Assembly (NCBI GenBank): GCA_027422505.1
Contig: JAPQWV010000417.1
Location: 124,001 to 188,000 of the forward strand
Reading direction: 5' to 3'
DNA length: 64,000 bases
Source of the DNA: Craterostigma plantagineum
Taxonomy: Eukaryota; Streptophyta; Magnoliopsida; Lamiales; Linderniaceae
In this document: positions 46,054 to 57,069 of the stretch, piece after piece
Layout: the number at the start of each line of letters is the position of its first letter
Numbering within the stretch: the first letter of the stretch is position 1
Position numbers and translations under genes: made by a program
The notes under the pieces: generated by a model
The model's database searches: none
What the model was told of the DNA's origin: nothing
The model's input: the letters and a program-made list of their open reading frames with translations, nothing else

Positions 46054-46139
46054 GGTGTCGGTCCGAAGGCTACGCCCCTACTTCTTATCTCACAAAGTAC
46101 GGGTACGCACCACTTTACCTTTAAAATAGACTTTTACTT

Positions 46140-47947
46140 TTCCGGAAGAATGGTCAAGTGGGCAGTAGAACTGGGCGAGTACGATGTTGAGTTTGAACTG
46201 CCATCAAGGGACAAGCCCTGACGGATTTTCTGCTGGAATCCACCCGAGGAGAAAAGGTACTAACCTGGAAAGCCTATGTTGATGGTTCAGCAACATCAGC
46301 CGGAGCCGGAGCGGGTGTCCTCGTTATCACAGCAGAAGGGGACGAACTACAGTTTGGCTTCCAGGCATCCAACAACGAAGCTGAGTATGAAGCGTTGGTG
46401 AAGGAAATGGAAAACCATATTAGCTTAGGAGCTGCGTGGGTAATCATATATTCAGATTCTCAATTGGTGGCCAGCAAGTCCTAAGGAATTATGAAATTAA
46501 GAACGAGAAAATGGTGAGGTATGCTGAACGAGTGGGAAAACTGAAGGCAGCCTTCGATAGTTTCGAGATAAGACAAATTCCTCGAGAGGAAAATAGTCGG
46601 GTAGATTCTTTAGCAAAGCTGGCTAGCGACGCAATCCCGGAGGGGAGCCGGAAGGTCACGGTATAGATAGCCAGTAGGGAGATTGGAAGGAGCATGTGGG
46701 ATGTACAGAAGAGGAGGAGGATTGGAGAGCTCCTATACTCGAAATCTTGCACAATCCCGAGCACAAGGACGCTAGGAAATACCGGCAGAAGTTCTGCGTC
46801 ATCGGGGATAAGCTGTATAAGAGAGCTTTCGTCCACCCTATGCTCGCTGTTTATCCAAGAAAAAAGGAACGCTGGTGTTAGAAGAGATCTACGAAGGATG
46901 CACTGAGGACCATTCAGGTTACAAAGCCGTCGCTCGAAGAGTGGTCAGAACAGGATACTTTTGGCAAACGCTGTTAAGAGACGCCAATGAGATGGTCAGG
47001 CAATGTGAAAGCTGCCAAAAATATGGTCTGAAGATTCACGTGCCAGTGGAGGAGCTGGGGGCTATGCATTCCCCTTGTCCCTTCGAAAAGTGGGGAATAG
47101 ATATGGTCGGACCCATGCCTGTAGCCAAGGCCTAGAGGAAGTCATCATAGTGGTTGTCGACTATTTCAGCAAATGGGTAGAGGCTAAGGCAGTATCAAAA
47201 AACGAGACTAACGTGATAGATCTCTTGTGGCATCACATCTATTGCAAGTTTGGAGCTCCTCGGATCCTAGCCTCCGACAACGGCACATAGTTCTGCGGAG
47301 CTAAAGTCCGTGGGTTTTGCGAAGGGATGAAGATACAACAGAGATTCGTCTCTGTGGGACATCCTCAGGCCAATGGCCATGTGCAAATTACTAACCGTAC
47401 CATCCTTCGGGGGCTGAAGGCTAGACTGGAACAGGAGGGTGGCAGATGGTTGGAGTCTCTAGACCCTGTGCTATGGGCGTACCGCATCACTCCGCGAGAA
47501 GCCACAGAGGGAACACCTTTTCAGCTACTTTATGGATCTGCAGCTCTGATACCTGTGGAGGTAGGAATGGAGACGCATAGGGTCATCCATTATGAGGAAG
47601 ATCAGAACATGCAGCTCAGAAGAGAAGATCTCGACATGATAGGGGAGATCAGGGAGCTGGCCTTAATAGGAATGGAGAAGTATAAAAGTCGAGTAAAAGC
47701 GGCTTATGACTGCAGGGTGAAACCTATGAGATTCCAGATAGGGGATTTGGTCTTGAGAAGAGCGGATGTGCTCAAGTCGCTGGGGAAAGTAGACTCGACA
47801 TGGGAAGGCCCCTAAAAGGTGGCCCGTATTCTGGGAGGAGGTACTTATGAGCTGGAAGACAAAGATGGACTCGGAGTGCCACGTACCTGGAATATCTCAA
47901 AGCTAAAGAAGTACTATGCTTACTATGGTTGGAAAAGTTGTACATAA
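46140..47947 (+). pseudogene. Tat pol: RNase H domains and integrase (broken)
   Basis: RNase H: GRMVKWAVELGEYDVEFELP, then a second RNase H-like domain with AYVDGSATSAGAGAGVLVI, ASNNEAEYEAL, IYSDSQLVA and NSRVDSLAKLAS. The integrase zinc domain has HSGYKAVARRVVRTGYFWQT and CESCQKYG. The catalytic core has FEKWGIDMVGPMP with the first Asp, ASDNGT then TAG (the usual Gln codon changed) with the second Asp, and HPQANGHVQITNRTILRG. In the last, Gln stands where the catalytic Glu is expected. The C-terminal part ends in FQIGDLVLRRADV and TWNISKLKKYY. Frameshifts occur near 46230, 46480 and 47115, and stops at 46664, 47288 and 47813. Confidence 0.9.
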
Positions 47948-48152
47948 ATCAAACAAGGAGGTGTACTCTTTTTCCTACGCCGAGGTTTTATCCCCAAGAG
48001 GGTTTTACTCGGCAAGGTTTTAACGAGGCACCATCCTCTTAATGAAAGAAATTCTTTTTGGAAACTTGTGCCCAGCTCTCCCCCAGGTCATCAGATTACG
48101 CCCTAGCCTTGGGTCACTCTAAGTCGACACTGGTGGGCTGCGCAGTATTTAC
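47948..48152 (+). mobile_element. Tat region between pol and the tandem repeats
   Basis: Non-coding; includes an isolated related phrase ACTCGGCAAGGTTTTAACGAG and a first degenerate repeat-like stretch (48070-48150). Confidence 0.5.
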
Positions 48153-48680
48153 GCCCAGGTTTCGGATTACTCCGGACTAGGATGCTTGTTGGCGGTCAAA
48201 ACTACTTCGTTGCCCAGGTTTTACTCCGGACTAGGATGCATGTTGGCGCTTAAAACGAAGAATATGCTCAGGTTTCGAATTACTCCGGACTAGGATGCCG
48301 ATTGGCAGTCAAAACAATTTCGTTGCCCAGATTTCGGATTACTCCAGACTAGGATGCCTGTTGGCGCTTAAAACGAAAAATATCCCCAGGTTTCGAATTA
48401 CTCCGGACTAGGATGCATGTTGGCGCTTAAAACGAAAAATATGCCCAGGTTTCGGATTACCCCGGACTAGGATGCCTGTTGGCGCTTAAAACAAAAAATA
48501 TGCCCAAGTTTCGGATTAATCTGGACTAGGATGCCTGTTGGCGCTCAAAATTATTTCGTTGCCCAGGTTTCGGATTACTCTGGACTAGGATGACTGTTGG
48601 AGCTTAAAACGAAAAATATGCCCAGGTTTTGGATTACTCCGGACTAGGATGTCTGTTGGCACACGAAATGAGAAGCATCC
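48153..48680 (+). repeat. 59-bp tandem repeat array of the Tat element
   Basis: Nine units with the core GGATTACTCCGGACTAGGAT, then GCCTGTTGGCGCTTAAAAC. Tails come in two forms: CGAAAAATAT (units 2, 4, 5, 6, 8) and a form ending TTTCGTT or CTTCGTT (units 1, 3, 7); the last unit has its own ending. Unit 2 is 5 bp short. Arrays of this kind downstream of pol are known in Tat/Ogre elements. Confidence 0.9.
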
Positions 48681-49394
48681 CCGGGCCTGGATCATCCCAA
48701 GTCGATTACTTGCGGACTTCATAAAAAAATAGAAGTATCTCCGGGCCTCAGTTCTCTCACGTAAACCCGGTCGATCTTGAAATTGTCCCATGTAGGAAGG
48801 AAAGTTCCTAGGCTCCGACTCAGCCCCTTGATAGAGGACGAGAGCAGGTCAATGCGGGCTCTACGAAAGGTGAGAAGGTCCACTCGTATCCCGCGTACCT
48901 GATGAAAAACGAAAACAAGGGGTGTCGGACATAGCATAACCATGAGCTCCTCAGGTGCACGTTCCTGTGTTTATCAAAATTTTGGGTACGAATGCAGTAA
49001 CAATCCAAAGTGGGGGGTGTTGAGGTTAATAGGTTAAGAGGAGCACCCCTGATGTACTTCGAATGTGCTGGCGAACATCAGCACAATCCGAAGTGGGGGG
49101 AGTGGAGAGTGATGGCGGTGCAAATCCTAATGCTAACAACATGGGCTCAAAATACTTGAGTTCACACATGATGGAATTGAAAGGCGAGCAGAAAAGAGGT
49201 AAACACGCCACCACCCCACATACGACGAGCAATAAAGAAAGAGGACCATAAGAAAAGTATCACAAAAAGTCCTCAGGAAAGAAACATACAGGACCTAACA
49301 AAAGGAAAACAACAGGAAATGCCCAAGACAAGAGAGTAACAAAAGAGGTCCAGAAGAGAAAAACATTGTTCGAGATAGAAAACAGAGTAACATT
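48681..49394 (+). mobile_element. Tat untranslated region
   Basis: No coding frame. Two G-runs, AAAGTGGGGGGTG (about 49008) and GAAGTGGGGGGAGTGG (about 49090), follow nearly the same phrase CAATCC(A/G)AAGTGGGGGG. They look like internal polypurine tracts. Confidence 0.5.
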
Positions 49395-51655
49395 CTAGGA
49401 AGGCGGAGCACCGAAACTGGCCGCAGAATTGGGAGCCTCCATGGTAGCAGACAACCCCTGCTGCTCCAACTCGGAGAGTTGACCCAAAAGGATCTCGGGG
49501 GAGATTTCCAGCAAAGCAGCGGAACAACGAGGCACTTTGGCAAGCCAGAAGTCAGGATTAGGAGCTGCCTCTGAATTCCCTTTGAAAGTCGGAGGGGCGC
49601 TTATAGCCTCCATTGCTGCGTCCAAGGTGGAGGTCGACTCTCGTCCAGCGGCAAAACCCCCTAAGAAGTAATGCTGCATAAAGGGCGCGAAGTCCACCAG
49701 AGAAAGGGTGTCATGCAGATAGCCCTCATGCCAACTCTGGCTCAGCTGGGTCAGGAACTTCCTACCAAGAAGGGAGGCCGTGAGATGTTTCTGGCAGAGC
49801 TGAACTCCTTCCAACTTGCCCGCAGAACGATTAGGGTCTGTTGCTCATCTTTGAGCTGATTCAAACGGGTCGCGAGTTCAGTTTCCTTGGCAGCAAGAGC
49901 AGCTGCACTCTCTTCCTCCAACTGACGCAATCTCTCCGAAGCTAGGCCCCTCAAACAAGTCTCTCGCTCGTTCTTCTCTTGCTCAAGTACTTTCTTCAAC
50001 TTGGCGATCTCCAAGTCCCGCTTCTTTATCGTCTCAGACGTATGGCTATCAGGGGGTGCAGAATCACCAGCCCTCAAACCTCGAGGGGAAGTCGCAGAGA
50101 GAAGAGTGGGTACCAGAAAGGACAGCTAGTACAACCAAGTACGAATCAACAAAAGGCAAGGGATAATGGGTACGGAAAGACCAAGAATAAGAAATACCTT
50201 AGCCCAATGATGGGCGGCGAGTTCAGCAATTGAGGCATCAGACCGACGATGGAGCATCCTTTGTTGTTCGATTGGCATGATGGCCTGGATAAACTTCGCT
50301 CTCTCTTCGGGGCTTAGCAGTTCATAGCTGTCAGGCATGTCTAACACCATCTTCCTCAGCACAGCGGTCGATGCCCCATTCATGACCCTTGTGCATAAAT
50401 GGAGTGAACTCAGAAGGATCGGGCGAAGGAAAAGCTGTCTCCAAGCGTGGTTTTTTCCCTTTCGCCACGGTAGGTTTCTTCTTCTTCTTTGCAGGCACAG
50501 ATGAGGCGCCTTTTCACCAGCGTCACCCTTGGAGTCCGATATCACCACATCTGGACCCCTGATATCCACTTTCGGAGGAGCAGGGAGAGGAGACAAAGAC
50601 CTGAGAGGAGATTTCTCACGAATCTCCGAAGCTGATACATCAGGTCCGTCGTGGCCTTCTGAGGGTTGAAACTCGACAGGAATGGCAGATTCTTCTTGCT
50701 TAACAGGCAGGGTACGGAACGCATCTCTCCAGGAGAACGACATACCTGCAAAAAACCATCAAGTCAAGAGGGAAACCTAAAAAGAAGAATAGGAAACTAA
50801 AGTGGTCAAGTAGGCCGGGATATGTCACCAACTCAACCATGTTAAACTTCTTTTGAGAGTCCAAGAGATTCAAAAGGTTGATAGCTGCTTCGTTTGCCAG
50901 CACTCATGTCGATCCCTTGGAGTCGTTGAGGCACCTGGTGAACCCAATGCGATGGGGAAAATCCCAATCGCCTTTCGTAGGGGCCAAGAATAAATAAAAG
51001 GGATGCCACTCCTTGTCTTTGCCATGGGAACCATTGTCAAAAAGTGGATGAGACAGCGCGGATTTGCACAGAGGTAGAAGAAGGGCGGGGTAGACTTGAG
51101 CTGAAACTGAGAAAGGATGAGCTCCACAGAGGGTCTTCCGCATGCAGCTGTGACCAGAACAGAGAAAGCTACCAGCTGACGAATAGAGGAAGGACTGAGT
51201 TGGTTTAAAGGTACCCAATAGGCCTGTGACACTGAAGCTAAAAACGGGTGAACTGGGAAGCACAGGCCAGCCTTTACCTGGCTTTCCCAGAAGGCGAGGG
51301 CCGGGGAAGGCGGAAAGTTAGCACGCTGGTTAGGGTTTGGAACCAAAATGTGAAAATCAGAGCTGTGAAAACCTCCTGGAACTAATATCTCCAATCGCCG
51401 GTAGGTCGAACTAAACGGACCAAACATCTTCCAATCCTCCACCCCAACACTGTTCCCGGCGATGGCAGCGACACATCAGAAGGCGTGTCGACAGGGGGGA
51501 GAAGAAGAAGGTTGTGGAAACTCGGGAAGTGCCACGTCCTGTGACGAGGCCTTCCACTTAGATCCCCTCGGAGCCGCGGCACTCGAAACGGCAGATGATG
51601 CGGAAAGGCCCGGCAAGGATGGGCGCGTGCTCTCGGAAGCAACACTACCAGACAT
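49395..51655 (-). pseudogene. Tat antisense accessory ORF with plant-transposon Gag-like domain (broken)
   Basis: On the strand opposite to pol. A Ser-rich start at 51655 (MSGSVASESTRPSLPGLSAS) runs to a stop near 51476. The domain then continues at 51442-50870 with EDWKMFGPFSSTYRRLEILV, PPSPALAFWESQVKAGLCFP and PLNQLSPSSIRQLVAFSVLV. I recognise this as the putative gypsy-type transposon domain (Pfam Transposase_28 family) found in antisense ORFs of Tat elements. A charged linker (50743-50126) and a coiled coil (50077-49751, KKRDLEIAKLKKVLEQEKNE) follow. The C-terminal part at 49814-49395 includes SLVDFAPFMQHYFLGGFAAG. Frameshifts separate these parts. The role is unknown; antisense transcription has been proposed for the family. 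Confidence 0.82.
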
Positions 51656-52132
51656 TTCTTCAACACGCAGAGGGGAAAACCGAAAGGGAAAAACAGGGGA
51701 AACTAAGGAGAAATCGACAAAGGAGCAGGAAATAGGGAAAAGAGGAGATGAGGTGTTACCTGAGGAAGTAGTAGATGGAGAGGCAAGATTCGGGCGCTGC
51801 GCGATTTTAGGCACTGTGTGACTTCAGGCGAAAATGACGACGAGAACCCTAGGAGACGACAATTGGGATTTTGCTTAAGTGGGAAAGATTTTCAAAAAGG
51901 GGGGAAAACGAAAAGAAGGGTGGGAACGTTTCGAAGTGAGAGAGGAAAGACGAAAAGACAGGGGACACGTGTCTCCTCAAGACTATGTTGCTTCTCTGCA
52001 GAAAAGGAAAAAACGCAGGGGCAGTCCTATCGAATGCGACACAGGCTGGCTAGGAAAGTTCAGAGATACTAAAAAGGAGGAATGCTCTATAAGATATACT
52101 CCGAACTGCAATACCTAGCGCATTGCAATTCA
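51656..52132 (+). mobile_element. Tat region between the antisense ORF and the 3' LTR
   Basis: GA-rich (51660-52030) and non-coding. As the region upstream of the antisense ATG it could hold that gene's promoter, but no clear TATA box was found. Confidence 0.4.
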
Positions 52133-52147
52133 GAGTAGGGGGACTGG
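52133..52147 (+). other. Polypurine tract of the Tat element
   Basis: GAGTAGGGGGACTGG just before the LTR start at 52149. Confidence 0.65.
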
Positions 52148-52148
52148 T

Positions 52149-52637
52149 TGATAGGGGTGACCCGCGGTCCAGCATTCCTCCTAACCTGAGTACCTGCGGA
52201 TAGTAACTTTTTGGACATATAAGCAGGTAAGGGGATAGTTGGAGACTAGAGGCCTCGTACGGAAAAAGTAGGATGGGCCCTGACAACGAAGTGGTTTGAG
52301 AGGGAAATACTGAGTAAGGCCGACCAGGAGACATGTGGAAGGCTGTAAATGGCCGACATTGTGAACAGAGAGGAGGCGCACTAGTCTGACAATAGTATAC
52401 CTGCAACTGTTGTCTCTCCTAGGTTGTACAAAGCGTCGCTATCAAGTGGTCCCAAAGGACTGCCAGCTGGGAAACAGGAACCAAGCGGGTATATGGTAAT
52501 AGAGAGAGATCAGATTCATAATAGACTCAACACAATACACTTAAGCACTTAGAGATTTTCCTGTATTCATCTTCTTCTTCACCATTAACGCACTGTAACG
52601 AGCGAAGTAAGGTCGAGGGTGTAAATCTTGCCTATCA
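52149..52637 (+). mobile_element. 3' LTR of the Tat element
   Basis: 489 bp with perfect 7-bp inverted ends, TGATAGG and CCTATCA. Preceded by a polypurine tract. The flank ATAGT (52638-52642) would be the target duplication; its partner is lost with the 5' half. Confidence 0.82.
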
Positions 52638-53660
52638 ATAGTGAATAATGTGGCGCTCCGCCTTCCACCACTACTTTCTTAACTACTTACATAATTAACG
52701 TCGTAGAAAAGAAATAGATGGTACGAAATTTCGTATAAAATTTTTCGTTTTATATAAATGAATCGTAAAGATTCCTACAAATCCTCATGGGTCCTAATTA
52801 CATAGGTAGATGCGCAAGCGTGTCAAAATAAAACTATCTACTGGACCTCCACAAGGTCGCATCCATGAACACACTTCCATCTCAAAAGCCCCCGGAAGCT
52901 TCAAAAGTTGGCCTTGCCGTGAAAATGATCACGTACTGTGATCGTGGGGTCCTACAACACATAAAAACGTGGAATGAGCTTATAAAACTCAGTAAGTGAA
53001 ATTCATGCAATGCAATGCACGTGACCTAAATAGCAATGGCATTCGCGCCAATGCTATCTACTTCTCACGTCTTTCTCGTTCTTTCACTTCATATTGGGCC
53101 CTCGGTTTCCATCTTACTATGCACCATTCATAGAGCTCGGACCCCTAAGGGTATAAATAAATGGCAGTACACACACCGAGAGGCTAAACCCGAGTACTCA
53201 ATCTGTGCTTAATCCTATGGTGCCTTTCCATCCCAATGTGGTCCACAGTGAGAGGCTAGTAGTGTCTTTCAGTCCCAATGCGATCCCATTGAGAGGCTAA
53301 CCTGGGCACACAAATTACGTTTAACCCTAAGGCACCTTTCCATCGCAATGCGGTCTGACACGCGGGCGTTTCTCACTGGTAGCCTACTACAAGAACACAC
53401 TCGAGGTTCCCTCGGTGCCGCTTATTCCCTCGAGTCGCATCCTCCAGGTTGCATGTCTTGCTACGGGTATCCACCTGCCTATCGTGAATCAGGCAATCGT
53501 GCACGTGCTCATGCCACAAACCATGCAAACATACGTGCAATGTTATCGCATAGGATAGTTCACGTCACATAAAAATCACGTAAGTCACAGAAGCAAGTAG
53601 TCACGTAATTCATACACATAAAAATTAGGTGTGTTGTAGTTGCGATTTCCACTTACCTGT

Positions 53661-56626
53661 TGTAATACCCGTAAAAATTTAATACGGGATTATTTCAATT
53701 ATGTTCGAAATTACAAAATTTATTTTCGAACAAGATCCAATTTCTTCTTGAATTGGGCCAAGAATTTACAATTTGGCCTAATTTTTTTTAAATGGGTCGA
53801 AAATAAGAAATTAAAGCCCAAATATATATATATATATATATATTATATAAAGGCCTCATCAGACCTCATCAATAATGTTATAATATTAATAGAATTAAAA
53901 ACCAAACAAAACTAACCAAAACAAAAATAAAACAAACAAATACAAATACACCTAATATGCCTCCACTAAGAGAAAGTAAGAATAGACAAGGTAAATAAAA
54001 ATAAAGGGGAAGAAGAGGACGTGGGAGAGAAGAAGAAAATGGGAAAGAAAGAAAGAGGAGAAGACAAAATGACCACCTCACCAAAATAATTAAACCTAAT
54101 GCACCTTTACCTCTTGAGGACAATTTATAAATAACCTAAAGAGAATAGAGGGGGGAGAAAGAGCCGTGAGAAAGAGAGAGAGAGGGAAGAAAGAAAATAA
54201 GGAATAAAAAAGAGAAAGAAAGGAAGAAGAGGGTGGAGAAGAAATATTTCCGGGAAGCACGGGATCGAAGTTCTATGGTCGGGATCACGCAAAACTAACC
54301 CGTAACGTAGCCTCTACGGACGTAAGGTAGGTGAAGATCACCTACATATGTAAACAATATTAGGATTTGTGAATTTTACGTGTTTTGCATGTTATTCATC
54401 GAATTCTTCGTGTTTATGTGATAATAATAATTTGCTTGCATGAATTTTTCGTTGGTTAGCTTAGGGAGCATGAGATTGAGAATTTTAGAACTATGAATAT
54501 TTGGAAATAGGGATAGAGGACTTTAGATTAAGAGGATAGAGCAAAACTTGGGGAGAATTAAGGTTTTCTAGGGTTTTCTTTATCCATTTCGGCCAAGAGG
54601 TTAAAAAATTCATATCTCACAAAATAGACCTCGGATTAAAATTCCTTTGGATAGAATTAAGATTTGCAAGTCCTTTATCTGTGGTTAAAATGTCAGGTCC
54701 ATCGGACATCGTTTACCTTGTGATCATTGAGAAATCCGAAAAACTGTCGCACAACAGCCGTATAAAATAGTTATTTTTAAATTTTGGGACTTAATCGAAA
54801 TCTTACAAAATCCAGGGAGTTGTGTTGTAAAATTCCGAATAGGGCTTATTTTTAAAGAAACATAAAGCTTTTAGGACAGATTTAAAATTCGGAATAAATA
54901 ACTGGGGTTCTTTGTGTAATTTTCAAAAATTAAAGTACTAAATTGAAAAGTTTCAAAATTCCGAGGGCTGTAAATGTAAAATCCGAAATAGGGGCTATTT
55001 TATTGAATATACTAAAATGTCAGCTAAGGTTAAATTGAAAGTTTTCAGAAGTTTTGGGAACTACATAAATGTATTAAAATTCGGCTAGGATCAAATTAGA
55101 AGTTGTCGAAAGTTTTGGGTACTAAATAAACATGTTAGATTTTGACTGGGGTAAAAATGGAAATTTCAGAAGTTGGGTTTTAAATAAATGGGTTAAAGCT
55201 TAGTAGGAGTTAAAAATACAATTTTCAGAATTTTCGGAGGATTATATAAATACTTAAAACTCGGCTAAGGACTTAATTGCAATTTTCAGAAGTTTTGAGA
55301 TACTTGGTAAATATTACTCAATCGACTAGGGACCTTTTTGTAAATTATCAGAACCTCCGGAAAAATTTAAATAAATATTAAAGTCAATTGGGGCCTTTGC
55401 GCAATTCTTCTGAAATTCCGAAGGATTAAATAAATATTAAATATTTCGGTCGGGGTTAATTATAAAATTTCGGAAAAATTTCCAAGTACTAAATGAATTT
55501 TAAGTATCTCGGCTAGGGTTAAATGGAGAATTTTCAAAAGTCTTGGGGCTAAATAATTATTAAAAATATTCGCCTGGGTTTAATTGTAAATTTTCAAAGG
55601 TTTCGGAGCAAAATTGTAATTTCTGAAAATTTGATATAGAGCTGAAAATAATTTTTAAATTTTGGGAAAGATTGATAATTTTAAAATATTTTTGGAACTT
55701 AACGTAAAGCTGGCGTTGGGGTGAAATCAGAGTCGTAAGGTAGAAAGAATTAAACTTAGAACTTTTAGTATAAGATCGAGAGGGGGTTCGGTGGTTACGG
55801 TTTCGAACCGATTACAAATCGGAACGCGGGCTTTGGGCCTGAATTATTTGTTGAATATTGATTGTTGGAATCGGGCCGAGCTCATACCTCGTGCCGATAT
55901 GTATATAGAAATGTGGAAAGGAGATGTTATATGTTGCATTTTTATTTGCACGGCATTTGCATACACGTGTTACGAGGGGAGTGCGGAGTCATCAGAGTAT
56001 TGTACGGAGAAGTGAGTGAGATGGTTTATGAATGAGAAATGGTAGATGAGTTGTATGAGTGAGGTTAGGACTAAGGCGCACTTTATATGGAGGGAGTGAG
56101 GCCTCCCGAGCTACTGACCTCTTGTGGGGAGTGGGGCCTCCCGAGCTACGGACCCCTGCGCGCGCGTGTTACCTTTAGTACCTAAGCCCCGGGCCCTGAT
56201 ATGATGTGATGAAATGAGACATGAGAAAAGATTCGAGCGTGTATTTTGTGAGTTATGTCGGGATTGGGGTGTGAGAGCATTTGCATTGCATGTTTTCATC
56301 TACTGGGCAAAAGCTCAGGGTTTACGTATGTGGGTGAGGCGGCTGATGGCGGTGACTCCACGGTCTTTTGAGTTCGGGACAGTACATGGAACGCGACCTG
56401 TGGAGTATTTTCATTCATGTTTCGTATTGTTACTATTTGGGCTTCGGTCTAATACAATAATGTGTGTGTTGTAAAACATTTTTTTATTTACGGGTTTAGA
56501 CTTTTGGGCTTCGGCCCAGTACTTGAATATTATTATGTAATAAAACATTTTTATTAAATGGGCTTTCCGCTGCTTACGCTGCGTAAAACCCGCCAAAATA
56601 CATATTTAAGAAGTAGGGTCGTTATA
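53661..56626 (+). mobile_element. Solo LTR, 2,966 bp, with CCTGT target duplication
   Basis: Starts TGTAATACCCGTAAAAAT and ends AGTAGGGTCGTTATA, with CCTGT directly on both sides (53656-53660 and 56627-56631). There is no primer site, polypurine tract or pol, so it is the product of LTR-LTR recombination. Its length and ends fit chromovirus (Tekay-like) LTRs. Ends are TG and TA rather than TG and CA, probably one mutation. It carries CCTCCCGAGCTAC repeats (56103 and 56137), and TATATATA near 53824. Confidence 0.9.
54780..55690. repeat. Degenerate 60-100-bp repeats inside the solo LTR
   Basis: A recurring theme of TCGGCTAGGG(T)TAAAT, then AATTTTCAGAAG, then TTTTGGG.ACTAAATAAAT. It is seen about ten times (for example near 55022, 55083, 55140, 55205, 55260, 55320, 55440, 55505 and 55570), with strong divergence and unequal spacing. 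Confidence 0.65.
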
Positions 56627-57015
56627 CCTGTCGTCCAAGCTAGGCGTTCTTACTGCTTCGGGGATTATCTACTGTTCGACCTTTAGACATAAATATCATT
56701 GTATCAGTGTTATGCCTTCGTTAATTGATTAAGTCGAACTAATTTGCTAGAACTCTAAGTCGCTCAAGTCTATTCTAGGCCAAGTCCCTGCCAGATTTAA
56801 ATTCTAAGTTAAGTACTATATTCTAATTATGTGAAGCTCGGCGAACGTTAGTAGGTTGTTAGTGTTAATTCCGCCCGACTCAATTCCTTAGAGCCCCCAC
56901 ATTTGACCGAAACTCACTTATACTTAGCCCTTTCATCGTCCGATTCGTTTATGCATGGGCCACCAGGGTTTCGATGCTACTGTTCTCGCCCGATCCTACG
57001 TGAATTAAATTGGAT

Positions 57016-57037
57016 CACACACACACACACACACACA

Positions 57038-57069
<32 letters not shown>
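57016..57069. repeat. CA then TA microsatellite
   Basis: About 16 CA units followed by about 11 TA units. Confidence 0.92.

Larger units (their letters stand above)
46054..52637 (+). mobile_element. Tat-lineage Ty3/gypsy retrotransposon, 3' half
   Basis: Order: RNase H and second RNase H-like domain, integrase, 59-bp tandem repeats, a long antisense accessory ORF, polypurine tract, 3' LTR. The extra RNase H, the tandem repeats and the antisense ORF with a Transposase_28-like domain 3' of pol are traits of the Tat/Ogre group. The 5' half (LTR, gag, protease, RT) is missing; the left edge adjoins LTR family X at 46053. Confidence 0.87.

Noticed and set aside
48153..48680. CRISPR-like array
   Set aside because: The units are contiguous 59-bp tandem copies without variable spacers, in a plant retrotransposon.
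53878..54123. 81-codon minus-strand open frame with hydrophobic composition
   Set aside because: It arises from a GA-rich tract of the solo LTR read in reverse; low-complexity Leu/Phe/Ser sequence.
56111..56474. Short open frames near the right end of the solo LTR
   Set aside because: Inside an LTR bounded by a target duplication; no homologous protein recognised.
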